Program-made: the position numbers and the translations under genes
The notes under the pieces: model-generated
Seen by the model: only the letters and a program-made list of their open reading frames with translations
Told to the model about the DNA's origin: nothing
Databases searched by the model: none
Assembly: GCA_028820635.1 (NCBI GenBank)
Contig: JAPPIG010000004.1
Location: forward strand, 1 to 64,000
DNA: 64,000 bases
Source: Candidatus Poribacteria bacterium
Lineage (GTDB): Bacteria; Poribacteria; WGA-4E; WGA-3G
Direction: 5' to 3'
Part shown: in pieces, positions 26,069 to 34,861 of the stretch
How the letters are laid out: every line of letters starts with the position of its first letter
How positions within the stretch are numbered: position 1 is the stretch's first letter

Positions 26069-27148
26069 ATGCGGCACCTCGTAACACTTGATGATTTGTC
26101 GAATTTTGAGATTGAACAGATTTTTCGGCTGGCAGCAGGAATGCAGTCACAATTAGAGACGTGGGCAGGAATCTGTCGTAGCAAATTGCTTGCGACCCTA
26201 TTTTTTGAACCGAGCACACGGACTCGGCTCTCCTTTGAAAGTGCGATGGAACGTCTCAACGGCGGCACACTTGGCTTCGCTGACCCAAGTTCTACCTCTG
26301 TGACAAAAGGTGAAACGCTTGCAGATACCGCACGGATGGTAACGAACTACGCAGATATTATCGTGGTGCGGCACAGTTGGGCAGGTTCAGCGCGAGTGAT
26401 GGCAACTTATGCCAATATCCCCGTCATCAACGGTGGAGACGGAAGCCATACACATCCGACACAAGCACTTACAGACCTTTATACGATTATTCGGCGAAAA
26501 TCACAGGTGGAAGGTTTAACCGTTGGCATCTGTGGTGACCTTCGGTATGGACGCGCGGCGCACTCGTTTGCGTTAGCGGTTGCGAGATTCGGTGGAAATT
26601 TGGTTCACATCGCCCCGAACGGTTTACAGATGCCTCCCTGGATACTCACACGGTTAGCAAAAATCCACGGGCAGAAACCCATTGAAGTAGAAAACGTCAC
26701 AGAAGTTATTGAAACGCTTGATGTCATCTATGTCAATCGGCTTCAAGAGGAACGACTCCCGCCAACTTTGGATGCAAAGACGGTACGTGGTAGTTATTTG
26801 CTAAATGCAGCAGTGATGAAAAATGCTAAATCGGATGCGATGATTATGCACCCGCTCCCACGCGTGAACGAACTCGCCTATGAATTAGATGATGACCCGC
26901 GTGCTGCCTATTTTGAACAATCCGCGAATGCTGTGCCGGTTCGGATGGCACTTATTTCAAGCCTTATGGGGTTAGAACAACTTATCTTGACACAACCTCC
27001 AAAACGAAACATTGGTGAATCTTCCCATCAGTGTGAAAACCCGAACTGTATCACTCATCATGAGACCTATCTTTCTCCTGAACGTGAAACATTTAGTGGT
27101 GATACAGAAGTACACGCTTGTGCCTACTGTGGTGCCCTTTTTTCGTAA
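26069..27148 (+). CDS. pyrB: Aspartate carbamoyltransferase with C-terminal PyrI-type zinc domain
   Basis: The catalytic chain (about 1-305) forms carbamoyl-aspartate from carbamoyl phosphate and aspartate. It has the carbamoyl-phosphate loop EPSTRTRLSFESAM (about 50-63), SVTKGETLADTARM, HPTQALTDLYTI, GDLRYGRAAHSFALA and the C-terminal MHPLPRVNELAYELDD. Extra residues at about 318-359 have C-x4-C (CENPNC), 23 residues, then C-x2-C (CAYC). These are the spacings of the zinc domain of the E. coli regulatory subunit PyrI. The allosteric nucleotide-binding domain is absent. AGAGGAGA precedes the ATG. Confidence 0.95.
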   Translation: MRHLVTLDDLSNFEIEQIFRLAAGMQSQLETWAGICRSKLLATLFFEPSTRTRLSFESAMERLNGGTLGFADPSSTSVTKGETLADTARMVTNYADIIVVRHSWAGSARVMATYANIPVINGGDGSHTHPTQALTDLYTIIRRKSQVEGLTVGICGDLRYGRAAHSFALAVARFGGNLVHIAPNGLQMPPWILTRLAKIHGQKPIEVENVTEVIETLDVIYVNRLQEERLPPTLDAKTVRGSYLLNAAVMKNAKSDAMIMHPLPRVNELAYELDDDPRAAYFEQSANAVPVRMALISSLMGLEQLILTQPPKRNIGESSHQCENPNCITHHETYLSPERETFSGDTEVHACAYCGALFS

Positions 27149-27185
27149 TTAAAGAAAATTCGATCTTCCCACCTGCAAAGATTAT

Positions 27186-28721
27186 TTATTCATCCTCTAA
27201 TTCTGGTGCTTTGGGAATCTTGGAAATCAATCCATCTTTCTCTATGATTGCATATCGCGTGATTTGCCAGAGAATGCTATTGGGGCCAGCAGACTGCCAT
27301 CTGTTTTCGTGATCGTGAAAAGCTAAGGCAACATAATCCCTTTCGGTATCCGGATTCGGATCAATGGGAAATTCATGAGTTGTCCAGTTGGTATAGGTAA
27401 CCGGTTCACCACTATCCCATTGCCATTCACCCTCTTTTTCCACATCGTTGAGTCCTATCCAATAATGCGATCTTCCAAAGATTACCTCAAGCCAGAACTG
27501 TTCTTCTTCATCGTTGATAGAGACAAGATGTGCCCCTTCCGCAATTGCCTTCTGTTGCGCATCGTGCCAATCTTGACATTGAATCTTTGCGTAGGCGTGC
27601 GCATTTGTAGGATTAATAACCCAAGTTATTTTTGTGGGTTTCGCTGGTTTGGCTGCTTGTCGCATGATCGGTTTACGGGCATTGTCTTTATTGAGAAGAC
27701 CTTCAACAAAACGGCGTGCTTTTGCATTATCAAGTTCTTTAATATCACCACTGGGCTGTTTGGTAACAGGGTTTCCATTGAGTTTTATCACAATATTTTC
27801 AGGCTCCACATCCTCTTTGAGTAAAAATGGTCCTGCCCCGCCAGTAAATGTTTTATACTTTATGGAAAGTGTATAAAATCCGGGTTCATTTCTATATTGT
27901 GTGAAATAACCGTCAGCATCAGTGAAACAGTCGGTTCCGTGAGTTCCACCGCTACTTCCAAACTCTCCACCTCGAAACTTCATGGTCAGATCTGCTTCTG
28001 CGTTAGCAAGAGGGGTGCCATCGGCATAAACAATCCGCGCCCGTATCTTAATTCGTTTCTTGACAGTAATTTTGACATCTTCAATGTTCACACCCGGCTT
28101 TAACCCAAACGCGAAACCCCCGAAAGGTCCCGGCCTCTCTGCATAGAAAAAAGTGATTTTATTGAGACGAATGGAGAGAATCTGCATTTCCGACTCCATC
28201 CTACCGGGATGCATCAATCTCATTGGAGGAATTCGTTGTAGTTGTGGAAGTAGGTTTTGTTGTAGTTCTGGCGGTAGGTTTTGTTGTATTTTTTCTTGTA
28301 TTTCTGGAGGTAAATTGGGGGCACGCTTCTCAAATGCATCCAACATAGTCTTTGGAATGGGGTATATCTGAACAGTTCCTGGTTGGATATTGGTAACACT
28401 GAAAGTCCCTTCTGCATCGGTCTTTGCTTTGGACATAGCGCGAGGTTTTCCTTCTTGGTTTGGGTCTTCCAATAGTTCCCCAAAATCAAATGGAAGCATA
28501 CCTATCGGTGGAGCGGGACCTTTTAGGTTTTGCATGGATCGGATCATGAATGTGAACCCAGTGATTGGTTTTCCTTTAGTGTCCACAACTTTGCCCGATA
28601 GTCCGCTTGGTGCTTGTGCGTCAGGTTCTACAAGTGGCGCTTGCGCGAAAATTCCTGTTACAGTGAACAACATAATGACTACAAATGCTATGAGTTTTCC
28701 TGACATATAGATGGACTTCAT
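27186..28721 (-). CDS. Secreted C-type-lectin-domain protein with regulatory-like beta domains
   Basis: The 511-residue protein has a signal peptide (LIAFVVIMLFTVTGIFA, ending AQAPL). A carboxypeptidase-regulatory-like beta domain follows (GKVVDTKGKPITGFTFMIRS), then a Pro/Gln/Leu helical section (about 140-170) and a second such domain (YADGTPLANAEADLTMKF). The C-terminal C-type lectin fold (about 375-500) includes YAKIQCQDWHDAQQKAIAEG, HLVSINDEEEQFWLEVIF, YWIGLNDVEKEGEWQWDSGE and NWTTHEF. It probably binds carbohydrate or surface ligands. AAGGAGAG precedes the ATG. It is a paralogue of the gene immediately upstream. Confidence 0.82.
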   Translation of the reverse strand: MKSIYMSGKLIAFVVIMLFTVTGIFAQAPLVEPDAQAPSGLSGKVVDTKGKPITGFTFMIRSMQNLKGPAPPIGMLPFDFGELLEDPNQEGKPRAMSKAKTDAEGTFSVTNIQPGTVQIYPIPKTMLDAFEKRAPNLPPEIQEKIQQNLPPELQQNLLPQLQRIPPMRLMHPGRMESEMQILSIRLNKITFFYAERPGPFGGFAFGLKPGVNIEDVKITVKKRIKIRARIVYADGTPLANAEADLTMKFRGGEFGSSGGTHGTDCFTDADGYFTQYRNEPGFYTLSIKYKTFTGGAGPFLLKEDVEPENIVIKLNGNPVTKQPSGDIKELDNAKARRFVEGLLNKDNARKPIMRQAAKPAKPTKITWVINPTNAHAYAKIQCQDWHDAQQKAIAEGAHLVSINDEEEQFWLEVIFGRSHYWIGLNDVEKEGEWQWDSGEPVTYTNWTTHEFPIDPNPDTERDYVALAFHDHENRWQSAGPNSILWQITRYAIIEKDGLISKIPKAPELEDE

Positions 28722-28755
28722 GATAATCTCTCCTTGTATATTGATGTACGCAGTG

Positions 28756-30024
28756 CTATTCGATATCTTCGGCAGGTTCTGGCGCGCCTATGATGAAATC
28801 TTTCTTTTCTAAGATCGCTTTTTCAGTAATGCTGGCGACAGGACTCCCTTCACGTATTTGTTGCCACTTTCCGGTTACGCCGATGAGAACAGTAAGATTT
28901 CTGTTCGTTTTCTCGTCTTTTTCAACGGATTTGTCGGACTCAAGGATGAGTTGCTCTGTGTCCCAATTGGTATAGGTGACTGGATCGCCATTGTCCCATT
29001 TTTTGCCCCCCTCATTAGCATCGTTAATTGATCCGATCCAATAGTTTTCTTTCCCAAAGACTGCAAGTATCCATTCTTGTTCTGCTTTATCGTTGATGGC
29101 AATAAGATATGCCCCCTGGGCAGTGGCTTGTTCAAGAGCTTCTTGATGAGTATTGCAATAGATTCTTTTGTAGGCGTGTCGATTATCAGGATTGATTGCC
29201 CACACACCTTCTCGCTGTCGCTGCCATGCGGCTTGCCTACGTTCTGGGTTAACCATACGAACCGCTTTTACTACTTTCGGCTTGCGAGGTTGTTGAGGAT
29301 CACCACTAAGAGTCAAGGTAAGACCATCAAGTCGTTGTCCTTCTTCAAGCAAAATTTCCTTAGATTCTGCGGATTGCCCTTGATATTTTACAGAGACAGT
29401 ATAATAGGCAGGAGAATTCACATAGCGAGTAAAGCCTCCATCTATATCAAGGGTTTCTGTGCCGCCGCTACTACCTCTACCTCCTCCATCTATACTGCGT
29501 CTCCTTACCATAAGGTCTACCTGAGCATTGCTTAGTGGTGTGCCATCTTCGGCAAGTACCTGTCCACGGATCCGCATTCTGAGACGTACGGTAATCTCAA
29601 CGTCTTCAATATCCGTTTCCGGTTCAATAGCAAAAGGAAACCCTGCGAAACGGGAATACTGCGAATTTAAGGAGACGGTTATTCCCGCAATTTGGACAGA
29701 CAGAAGTTGATAGTCAGGATAACGTTCATTTGGGGATAATTTTAAACTACTTTTGAAATTTGGAGTTATATCTTCAATTGAGAATGCCCCCGTCTCGTCA
29801 GACGTGCTTGGTAGTGGAAAATTAAATTCAGGATCATCTATATTTATGACAGGTCTGAAATCTGAAGCAGGTTGAATTGCAACGACAACATCAGGAACAG
29901 GATTTCCTTTTTCGTCAATAACCTTGCCTGAAAACGTTGCTGCGAAACTCTGAAAGGATGTCATAAGCAAAATCACCAGACTTCCGATGAAAACTACAAA
30001 TGGAGTGAAGTGGTAACGGTTCAT
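28756..30024 (-). CDS. Secreted C-type-lectin-domain protein (paralogue)
   Basis: The 422-residue protein has a signal peptide (VVFIGSLVILLMTSFQSFAA). A regulatory-like beta domain follows (GKVIDEKGNPVPDVVVAI), then a second (EDGTPLSNAQVDLMVRRR) and a C-terminal lectin fold (about 275-405: YKRIYCNTHQEALEQATAQG, LIAINDKAEQEWILAVFG, YWIGSINDANEGG, VTYTNWDTEQL). It lacks the helical section of its neighbour, and its lectin loop is longer and lysine-rich. It starts after AAGGAGC, and the second paralogue starts 34 bases beyond its stop, so they form an operon. Confidence 0.82.
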   Translation of the reverse strand: MNRYHFTPFVVFIGSLVILLMTSFQSFAATFSGKVIDEKGNPVPDVVVAIQPASDFRPVINIDDPEFNFPLPSTSDETGAFSIEDITPNFKSSLKLSPNERYPDYQLLSVQIAGITVSLNSQYSRFAGFPFAIEPETDIEDVEITVRLRMRIRGQVLAEDGTPLSNAQVDLMVRRRSIDGGGRGSSGGTETLDIDGGFTRYVNSPAYYTVSVKYQGQSAESKEILLEEGQRLDGLTLTLSGDPQQPRKPKVVKAVRMVNPERRQAAWQRQREGVWAINPDNRHAYKRIYCNTHQEALEQATAQGAYLIAINDKAEQEWILAVFGKENYWIGSINDANEGGKKWDNGDPVTYTNWDTEQLILESDKSVEKDEKTNRNLTVLIGVTGKWQQIREGSPVASITEKAILEKKDFIIGAPEPAEDIE

Positions 30025-30246
30025 TGTGAATGCTCCTTTTCTATGGTTCGGTGGGTATATTGAAAGGAATTTGGATCACATAGAATATTATACCCTATGT
30101 AGAAATTATTGACAACATAAAGGAGTGTAGGGCAGGGTTATTTAGTTTTAAGAATTTCCAGTTAATGAGTATTACTGATAGTTTATATCGTCTGTCGGGT
30201 TTTACTTGTGTTCTCCATTATGTGTCAACTTAAACGTTGATCTAAA

Positions 30247-30380
30247 GGTAGCAGGCACGCTCTGCGGGGAATGCCTAAAGACGAATGCGCGTATGGCATT
30301 CGCCATGATTCATACCGTTGATTTGGTGCCGTCCGCTTTACATTTTGGGTGAACGGAAACCCACGGCGTGTGCCTACTAC
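30247..30380. repeat. MITE-like element with terminal inverted repeats
   Basis: The ends GTAGCAGGCACGC and GCGTGTGCCTACTAC are imperfect inverted repeats. A core (30269-30324) with arms GAATGCC/GGCATTC is nearly identical to bases about 58627-58683. It lies in the 859-base gap between the lectin operon and the second sigma factor. The rest of that gap is AT-rich, apart from the small ORF at 30438. Confidence 0.7.
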
Positions 30381-30437
30381 TTTGCATACGTATTAGTTTA
30401 TATGAAAATGTGAAAAATATACCAGAAAAATCGAAAA

Positions 30438-30515
30438 CTAAATAACCCGGATCTCTTCTAAAATCTCCTTGACTTCGGGGGTATCTGATGGTATACTTAT
30501 ATTTATATTGAGCAT
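30438..30515 (-). CDS. Possible 25-residue small protein
   Basis: An ATG eight bases after AGGAGAGG opens a 25-residue frame: MLNINISIPSDT then PEVKEILEEIRVI, ending in TAG. It reads as a short strand followed by an acidic-basic amphipathic helix and lacks rare or repetitive residues. It could equally be a remnant of a longer gene. No known small-protein family was recognised, and there is no second copy in the window. Confidence 0.3.
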   Translation of the reverse strand: MLNINISIPSDTPEVKEILEEIRVI

Positions 30516-30883
30516 TGGTAGCCTCTCCTACAAATAGTAATTATTAGGATAGGATACCATTTTTTTATATACCTCGCAACATCTCATCTCTTTACATATC
30601 ACTGTTTCTACAAAAACTTTACACACCCAAAACTATCTATTCACCTAAACCAATTGATTCAATTTTCGTTGTATGATATACTACATAGACGTTATACCGT
30701 TATACTTAACATATTACATTATTTTTTATTAATGTCCTCTTATGTGCCAATCCCCATTTTAAATTTACTATTGGAAGATTTTATAATTTCCTGAAACGTA
30801 ATATTAAAAAGTTTCGTATTATAATCACGGAACTGGTTTCATATAACCCTTTGGCTAAAGGAGGATAAAGGAGGGTTTAGCCT

Positions 30884-31501
30884 ATGGCGCGCCAAGCGAA
30901 AAATGATTTATCGGCTACTGAAGACTCTTATTTAGCTACCCAAGCGAAACAAGGTGATGAAGCTGCGTTTAGCCAGTTATTTGAGAAGCACTATAATTGG
31001 GTCTATAGTAAAGCTTATCGAATGCTGGGTGACCATCAGGATACTGAAGAGGTCAGTCTTGATGTTTTTACCAAAGTTTGGCAGAAACTTGATAAAGATA
31101 AATGGGACCCCGAAAAAGGTAGTTTCCAAGCATGGTTGAATATAGTAGCCCGCAATACAATTATTGATGCAATACGAAAAAGGGATCGGATACGAGAATC
31201 CCTTCTCACACTTGAAGAGCAAGATGATCTGCCGTTGAATGAGTACGAAGATGGACGGCCAGGACCTGACAAACATATAATAGCACAAGAAGCACAGGAA
31301 ATTTTAGAAAGTGCGCTTGAGCAGGTCACAAAGCCAAATCACCGCATTGCATGGATATTAAGACACCTTGAAGGGTGTAGTGTCGCCGAAATTTCACGCA
31401 TTCTTAACAGGAAAGATGGAACTGTGAAAATATGGATTTTCCGGTGTACACAGGAACTGAGACAAATTTTAATTAATAAAGGTATTAGTTGGATTCAATA
31501 A
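30884..31501 (+). CDS. ECF-type RNA polymerase sigma factor
   Basis: The 205-residue protein has region 2 at about 25-100 (DEAAFSQLFEKHYNWVYSKA, DTEEVSLDVFTKVWQKLDKD, FQAWLNIVARNTIIDAIRKR) and region 4 at about 140-200 (ALEQVTKPNHRIAWILRHLE, SVAEISRILNRKDGTVKIWI). This is the normal single-region-4 form, unlike the factor at 3616. GGAGG lies before the ATG. The next gene, about 45 bases on, encodes an FHA-like soluble protein and may be its regulator or target. The proximal 860 bases upstream hold promoters that could not be resolved. Confidence 0.9.
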   Translation: MARQAKNDLSATEDSYLATQAKQGDEAAFSQLFEKHYNWVYSKAYRMLGDHQDTEEVSLDVFTKVWQKLDKDKWDPEKGSFQAWLNIVARNTIIDAIRKRDRIRESLLTLEEQDDLPLNEYEDGRPGPDKHIIAQEAQEILESALEQVTKPNHRIAWILRHLEGCSVAEISRILNRKDGTVKIWIFRCTQELRQILINKGISWIQ

Positions 31502-31546
31502 TTTATTTTTATTTATATATTATCTACTAAAGATGGAGGATTACGA

Positions 31547-32188
31547 ATGCAGTTTTTTAGAAAAACTCCAAAGTCAGTTCGGTATACAGATACCGATGTT
31601 AAAGAAGCAGATATTTTAGAAGCCTATACGTGTTGGTTGAAAAACGAAAAACTCAGCCGCAAACAGAAAAGTCTTCTAAAAAATATTCAGGAATCAGGTC
31701 ACTTCCATAAGACAAAAGACCTGATAGATTTCGCGCATTATCGTTTTCAGGAAACAGAAAGCGTTACGCCTCACCCAGGTTCGAAAGAACGTGTCGCTGA
31801 AAAACTTATGAAAGCGATCAGGAGTGAAACACAGGAAACTACGCAAGAGGTGCCTGTTACGCTTAATCCGCAGGCAGCTTATAGTCCGCAAGCGATGGGG
31901 AATGTAGATACTGATGTTTTTCCAGTGTCACCAACACCTCCGACTGAAGGAGAATTGGAAAGCTGGCAGGATCCTGAAGACGCTAAAAATACTGATTCCC
32001 GAACTCTGGCTCACCTGAATCTCGCCTTTGAGATGCAGGATAATGACGTTTCTGTTACAGATATGGGAAGTTCAACGCCTACGTATGTTGAAGGCGTTCG
32101 CATTAAAGATTCTGCTCCTATTCAAGAAGGTGCAGAGTTTAAGTGTGGAGATGTCACTTTTCAGGTCGTTGAGATTGAAAAATCTTAA
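31547..32188 (+). CDS. Soluble protein with C-terminal FHA-like domain, possible sigma-factor partner
   Basis: The 213-residue protein has no transmembrane segment or signal. Residues 1-75 are charged and helical (TDTDVKEADILEAYTCWLKN), with a short linker rich in Pro/Ser/Thr at about 100-145. The end (about 165-213) reads NDVSVTDMGSSTPTYVEGVR and EFKCGDVTFQVVEIEKS, like the last strands of an FHA domain (DxGSxNGTxVNG, then DGDxIxxGxxxFxV). FHA domains bind phosphothreonine. It follows the sigma factor with a GGAGG site. A role in controlling the sigma factor is inference; no anti-sigma zinc motif is present. Confidence 0.5.
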   Translation: MQFFRKTPKSVRYTDTDVKEADILEAYTCWLKNEKLSRKQKSLLKNIQESGHFHKTKDLIDFAHYRFQETESVTPHPGSKERVAEKLMKAIRSETQETTQEVPVTLNPQAAYSPQAMGNVDTDVFPVSPTPPTEGELESWQDPEDAKNTDSRTLAHLNLAFEMQDNDVSVTDMGSSTPTYVEGVRIKDSAPIQEGAEFKCGDVTFQVVEIEKS

Positions 32189-32309
32189 CTATCAGGAGGA
32201 AGAGGGAAGTAACTGCTAAATCTATAATTAGGTTTCATAATATATTTAGTACAGATACATGTGGTTTACTTCCCTTTCATTTTACCTAACCAACAAAAAA
32301 TAAGAATCC

Positions 32310-33317
32310 GTGTGTGATCCGTCTTTGATCGCCTTATCCTATTTTCAGCACGCAGCAGCTTGTTATCAACAAGCCCGTTACGTTGAATCAATTCAACACT
32401 ACTTGTCGGGTTTAAGATATGACCAGAGTCGTTACCATATTTATGCTGACCTTGCTAAAGCCTACGAAATGGTTGGAAAATGGGAACAAGCATTGGCATA
32501 CTTAGATACCGCACTTCAGTTATGCCCTGACTCGCCGACAGCCCTCAGACGCAAAGCACGCATCAATGAAGAAAAAGAATACTATCAAACCCTAATTCAT
32601 CAGATCGAATTAGTGGATGAACCTCCCTCAAATTTCTCATCAACACTCAAATCAAAGAATTTACCCCAACCCCAGAATATTGTAGAACACCCGTTTTTCA
32701 TACTGACTGTTCAGCCAGTTGTTGCGCCAAAAACACTTTGGTATATCTGTCAACTCATTGAAAAAACATATAACAAAGTCGGAACCCAACTTGATTGTTT
32801 CCCATCAGACCAAATACCTATCTCAATCATAAATACACATGATGTCCTGATGCCAACGCATGTTCCGAAATGGGCGGGTGGCCAGTACGATGGGCAAATT
32901 CAGCTTAATTATTGTGCTGATGGCGAACCAGAACTCGGTGTTTTGTACACCCTTATTCGGCATGAGTGGACACATCTGTTGGTTGATCTGATAACACACG
33001 GGAATTGTCCAATTTGGCTAAATGAGGGGCTTGCACAAACGGTTGCGCGTCCGTTGTTATCCTTTGAGAGACTTGCGCTGCAGCAGGCAGACGAAAAAGG
33101 CACTTTACCAACGTTGTCAGAACTCAGTCAACCGTTTAGTCAACTCTCCACCTCAGAGCGAAAAATTGCCTATCTCCATTCTGCAGCAATTGTCGTTACC
33201 TTAATTGATGAGGGTGGATATCCTTCTGTCCGACAACTCCTCTGTCTTTTAGGAAACGGCACGCCGATTGAAACTGCAATGCGACAAACATACAAAGAGA
33301 ACGTAATACCAAATTAA
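32310..33317 (+). CDS. TPR protein with C-terminal peptidase-MA-like metalloprotease domain
   Basis: The 335-residue protein has TPR-like repeats at about 1-95 (YQQARYVESIQHYLSGLRYD; KAYEMVGKWEQALAYLDTAL) and a C-terminal gluzincin domain. That domain shows HEWTH at about 218-222 (LIRHEWTHLLVDLITHG) and the third ligand in WLNEGLAQTVA about 20 residues on. These are features of the peptidase MA group, thought to act on proteins or peptides in or near the envelope. No signal peptide is visible. The start is GTG, with an in-frame stop just before it and no clear ribosome site; TTG at 32325 is an alternative. It probably belongs to the sigma-factor cluster. Confidence 0.75.
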   Translation: MCDPSLIALSYFQHAAACYQQARYVESIQHYLSGLRYDQSRYHIYADLAKAYEMVGKWEQALAYLDTALQLCPDSPTALRRKARINEEKEYYQTLIHQIELVDEPPSNFSSTLKSKNLPQPQNIVEHPFFILTVQPVVAPKTLWYICQLIEKTYNKVGTQLDCFPSDQIPISIINTHDVLMPTHVPKWAGGQYDGQIQLNYCADGEPELGVLYTLIRHEWTHLLVDLITHGNCPIWLNEGLAQTVARPLLSFERLALQQADEKGTLPTLSELSQPFSQLSTSERKIAYLHSAAIVVTLIDEGGYPSVRQLLCLLGNGTPIETAMRQTYKENVIPN

Positions 33318-33376
33318 CTATATCAAAAAGCACACCAAGTCTCTCTTAACTTTTTACTGCTTCGTCAACATATTAT

Positions 33377-33450
33377 TGTAGGTCGCGATTCGGGGATCGC
33401 TCCTACTTATTCACTGCTTATGGTAGGAGGGAACTCCGATTCCCGACTCC
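33377..33450. repeat. Interspersed repeat: two GTAGG hairpin modules
   Basis: GTAGGTCGCGATTCGGGGAT is followed by CGCTCCTAC (a degenerate CGAT arm); then GGTAGGAGGGAACTCCGATT and CCCGAC follow. Together with 42759-42831 it shows the same two-module order with small changes in sequence. Confidence 0.8.
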
Positions 33451-33560
33451 TTCAAGATCCATCAAGTAGCATTTGACTAAGCACTACGTCCATAATCTTG
33501 AAACTTGCATAAACAATCAATATTTACATCACATGCTTACTTGATGCATTGTACCTCACT

Positions 33561-34055
33561 ATGACCATATTAGATATTGTCATCTTAATTATCGTTGGAA
33601 TAGCCGGATTTAGTTGCTACAAGGCAGGTTTTACTCGCAGTGTATGGGGTATTTTTGCCATCGGTGCTGGACTCATCGTCGCGAGTCAATTGTGGCAGCT
33701 CCTTGCTATTCCTATCCAAAAACTTATCCCAAATGAAGAAGTCGCAAAATGGATCAGTGTTATTGTCTTGATAGTTATTACATCCATTGTAACCGACATG
33801 GTATTTGAACAAATCCATCAAATTTTTGAGAAAGGCATTTTGGGATGGCTCAATAGCCTGCTCGGTTTAGCAATAGGTATTGCTTCAAGCGTCCTTATAA
33901 TTGCACTTCTTCTTCATTTCCTTAATCCTTCTTTGAGCGATTTCTTCAAAGACGAAATTGAAAACTCGCTTTTCGCTTCCCGTTTGATGGAACTCGGTGA
34001 CGAAGTTTGGGCATTTGGTAAAGAGAATGCCACAAAACACCTTGAAACAGAATAA
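33561..34055 (+). CDS. CvpA-family membrane protein
   Basis: The 164-residue protein (from the ATG at 33561) has four predicted transmembrane helices and the opening of CvpA proteins: MTILDIVILIIVGIAGFSCY, then KAGFTRSVWGIFAIGAGLI. The segment LGWLNSLLGLAIGIASSVLI follows later. CvpA proteins are linked to colicin V production and envelope function. The family's exact role is not settled. A TTG at 33549 would give four extra residues. No Shine-Dalgarno site is clear. Confidence 0.75.
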   Translation: MTILDIVILIIVGIAGFSCYKAGFTRSVWGIFAIGAGLIVASQLWQLLAIPIQKLIPNEEVAKWISVIVLIVITSIVTDMVFEQIHQIFEKGILGWLNSLLGLAIGIASSVLIIALLLHFLNPSLSDFFKDEIENSLFASRLMELGDEVWAFGKENATKHLETE

Positions 34056-34112
34056 CACTGAAGATGGGTAGATGACTGAGTGTGTCTTCACTATCCTAAT
34101 CAACTTGGAGAA

Positions 34113-34748
34113 CTACCAACCCGCGAGTTTCAAGAATTCCAATGCCATCAAGGTATGTCCCTCTGCATTCGGATGAACCCCATCTTGTGTTGTCCATAAT
34201 GCCCCAGGCCTCGCTGCGACTGCATTATCAAATGCATCATTCGTCTGAATTAACCGCGCATCAAACTCGTCAGCAAGTTTATGAATACTTGCATTGTAAG
34301 CATCCACTGCTAAAGGACGCGGGTTTTCAACATCTTCTTCAATATAGAATATTTCAAACAAGAAAAGCGGTGCTTCCAGCTCATCTTTCACGCGTGTGAG
34401 GATTCTCCGATAACACGCTTCCCACTTTGGTAGATAGACTTCGTTTGAAATGCCTTCTCCAAGCTGACGACTCGCATTATTAATGCCGATTTTCACTGAG
34501 AGCCAATCCGGTTTTTCATCAATTACATCGGTATCCCAACGGTTTTCTAAACCTTCAACAATATCCCCACCAATCCCTTTGTTGACATAAGCGATATCGC
34601 GTTCAGGGTATTTAGCGGTAATCAGTTCAGTTACTTTGCGGACATACCCATGTCCTAAAGGTGCGTGATCACCTCGCCTGCCACAATCCGTGATACTATC
34701 TCCAATGAAAAGCACCTTTTCTCCAGATTGAAATAATAAATTACTCAC
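34113..34748 (-). CDS. SGNH/GDSL-family hydrolase (esterase)
   Basis: The 211-residue enzyme has block I GDSITDCGRRGD (about 16-27, nucleophile Ser18), a Gly block (GIGGDIVEGLENRW), the Asn block as KIGINNASR and the catalytic Asp/His pair in TQDGVHPNAEGH. No signal peptide is visible. The family deacylates sugars, lipids or polysaccharides; this one resembles rhamnogalacturonan-acetylesterase-like carbohydrate esterases, but the substrate is unknown. It is transcribed opposite to its neighbours, with thiE starting about 113 bases away. Length is normal for the family. Confidence 0.88.
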   Translation of the reverse strand: MSNLLFQSGEKVLFIGDSITDCGRRGDHAPLGHGYVRKVTELITAKYPERDIAYVNKGIGGDIVEGLENRWDTDVIDEKPDWLSVKIGINNASRQLGEGISNEVYLPKWEACYRRILTRVKDELEAPLFLFEIFYIEEDVENPRPLAVDAYNASIHKLADEFDARLIQTNDAFDNAVAARPGALWTTQDGVHPNAEGHTLMALEFLKLAGW

Positions 34749-34861
34749 AAACTATCTCCTTTATGTGATATACTAATATTGGACATTTTGATTTATGTTT
34801 ACGTCGTTGCTTAAGATTTGACGTTCCAATTAACTTACCACATTTTCAACAGAATGCCAAC

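Noticed and set aside
34749..34861. TPP riboswitch before thiE
   Set aside because: No CUGAGA or matching THI-box core is visible in the upstream region.
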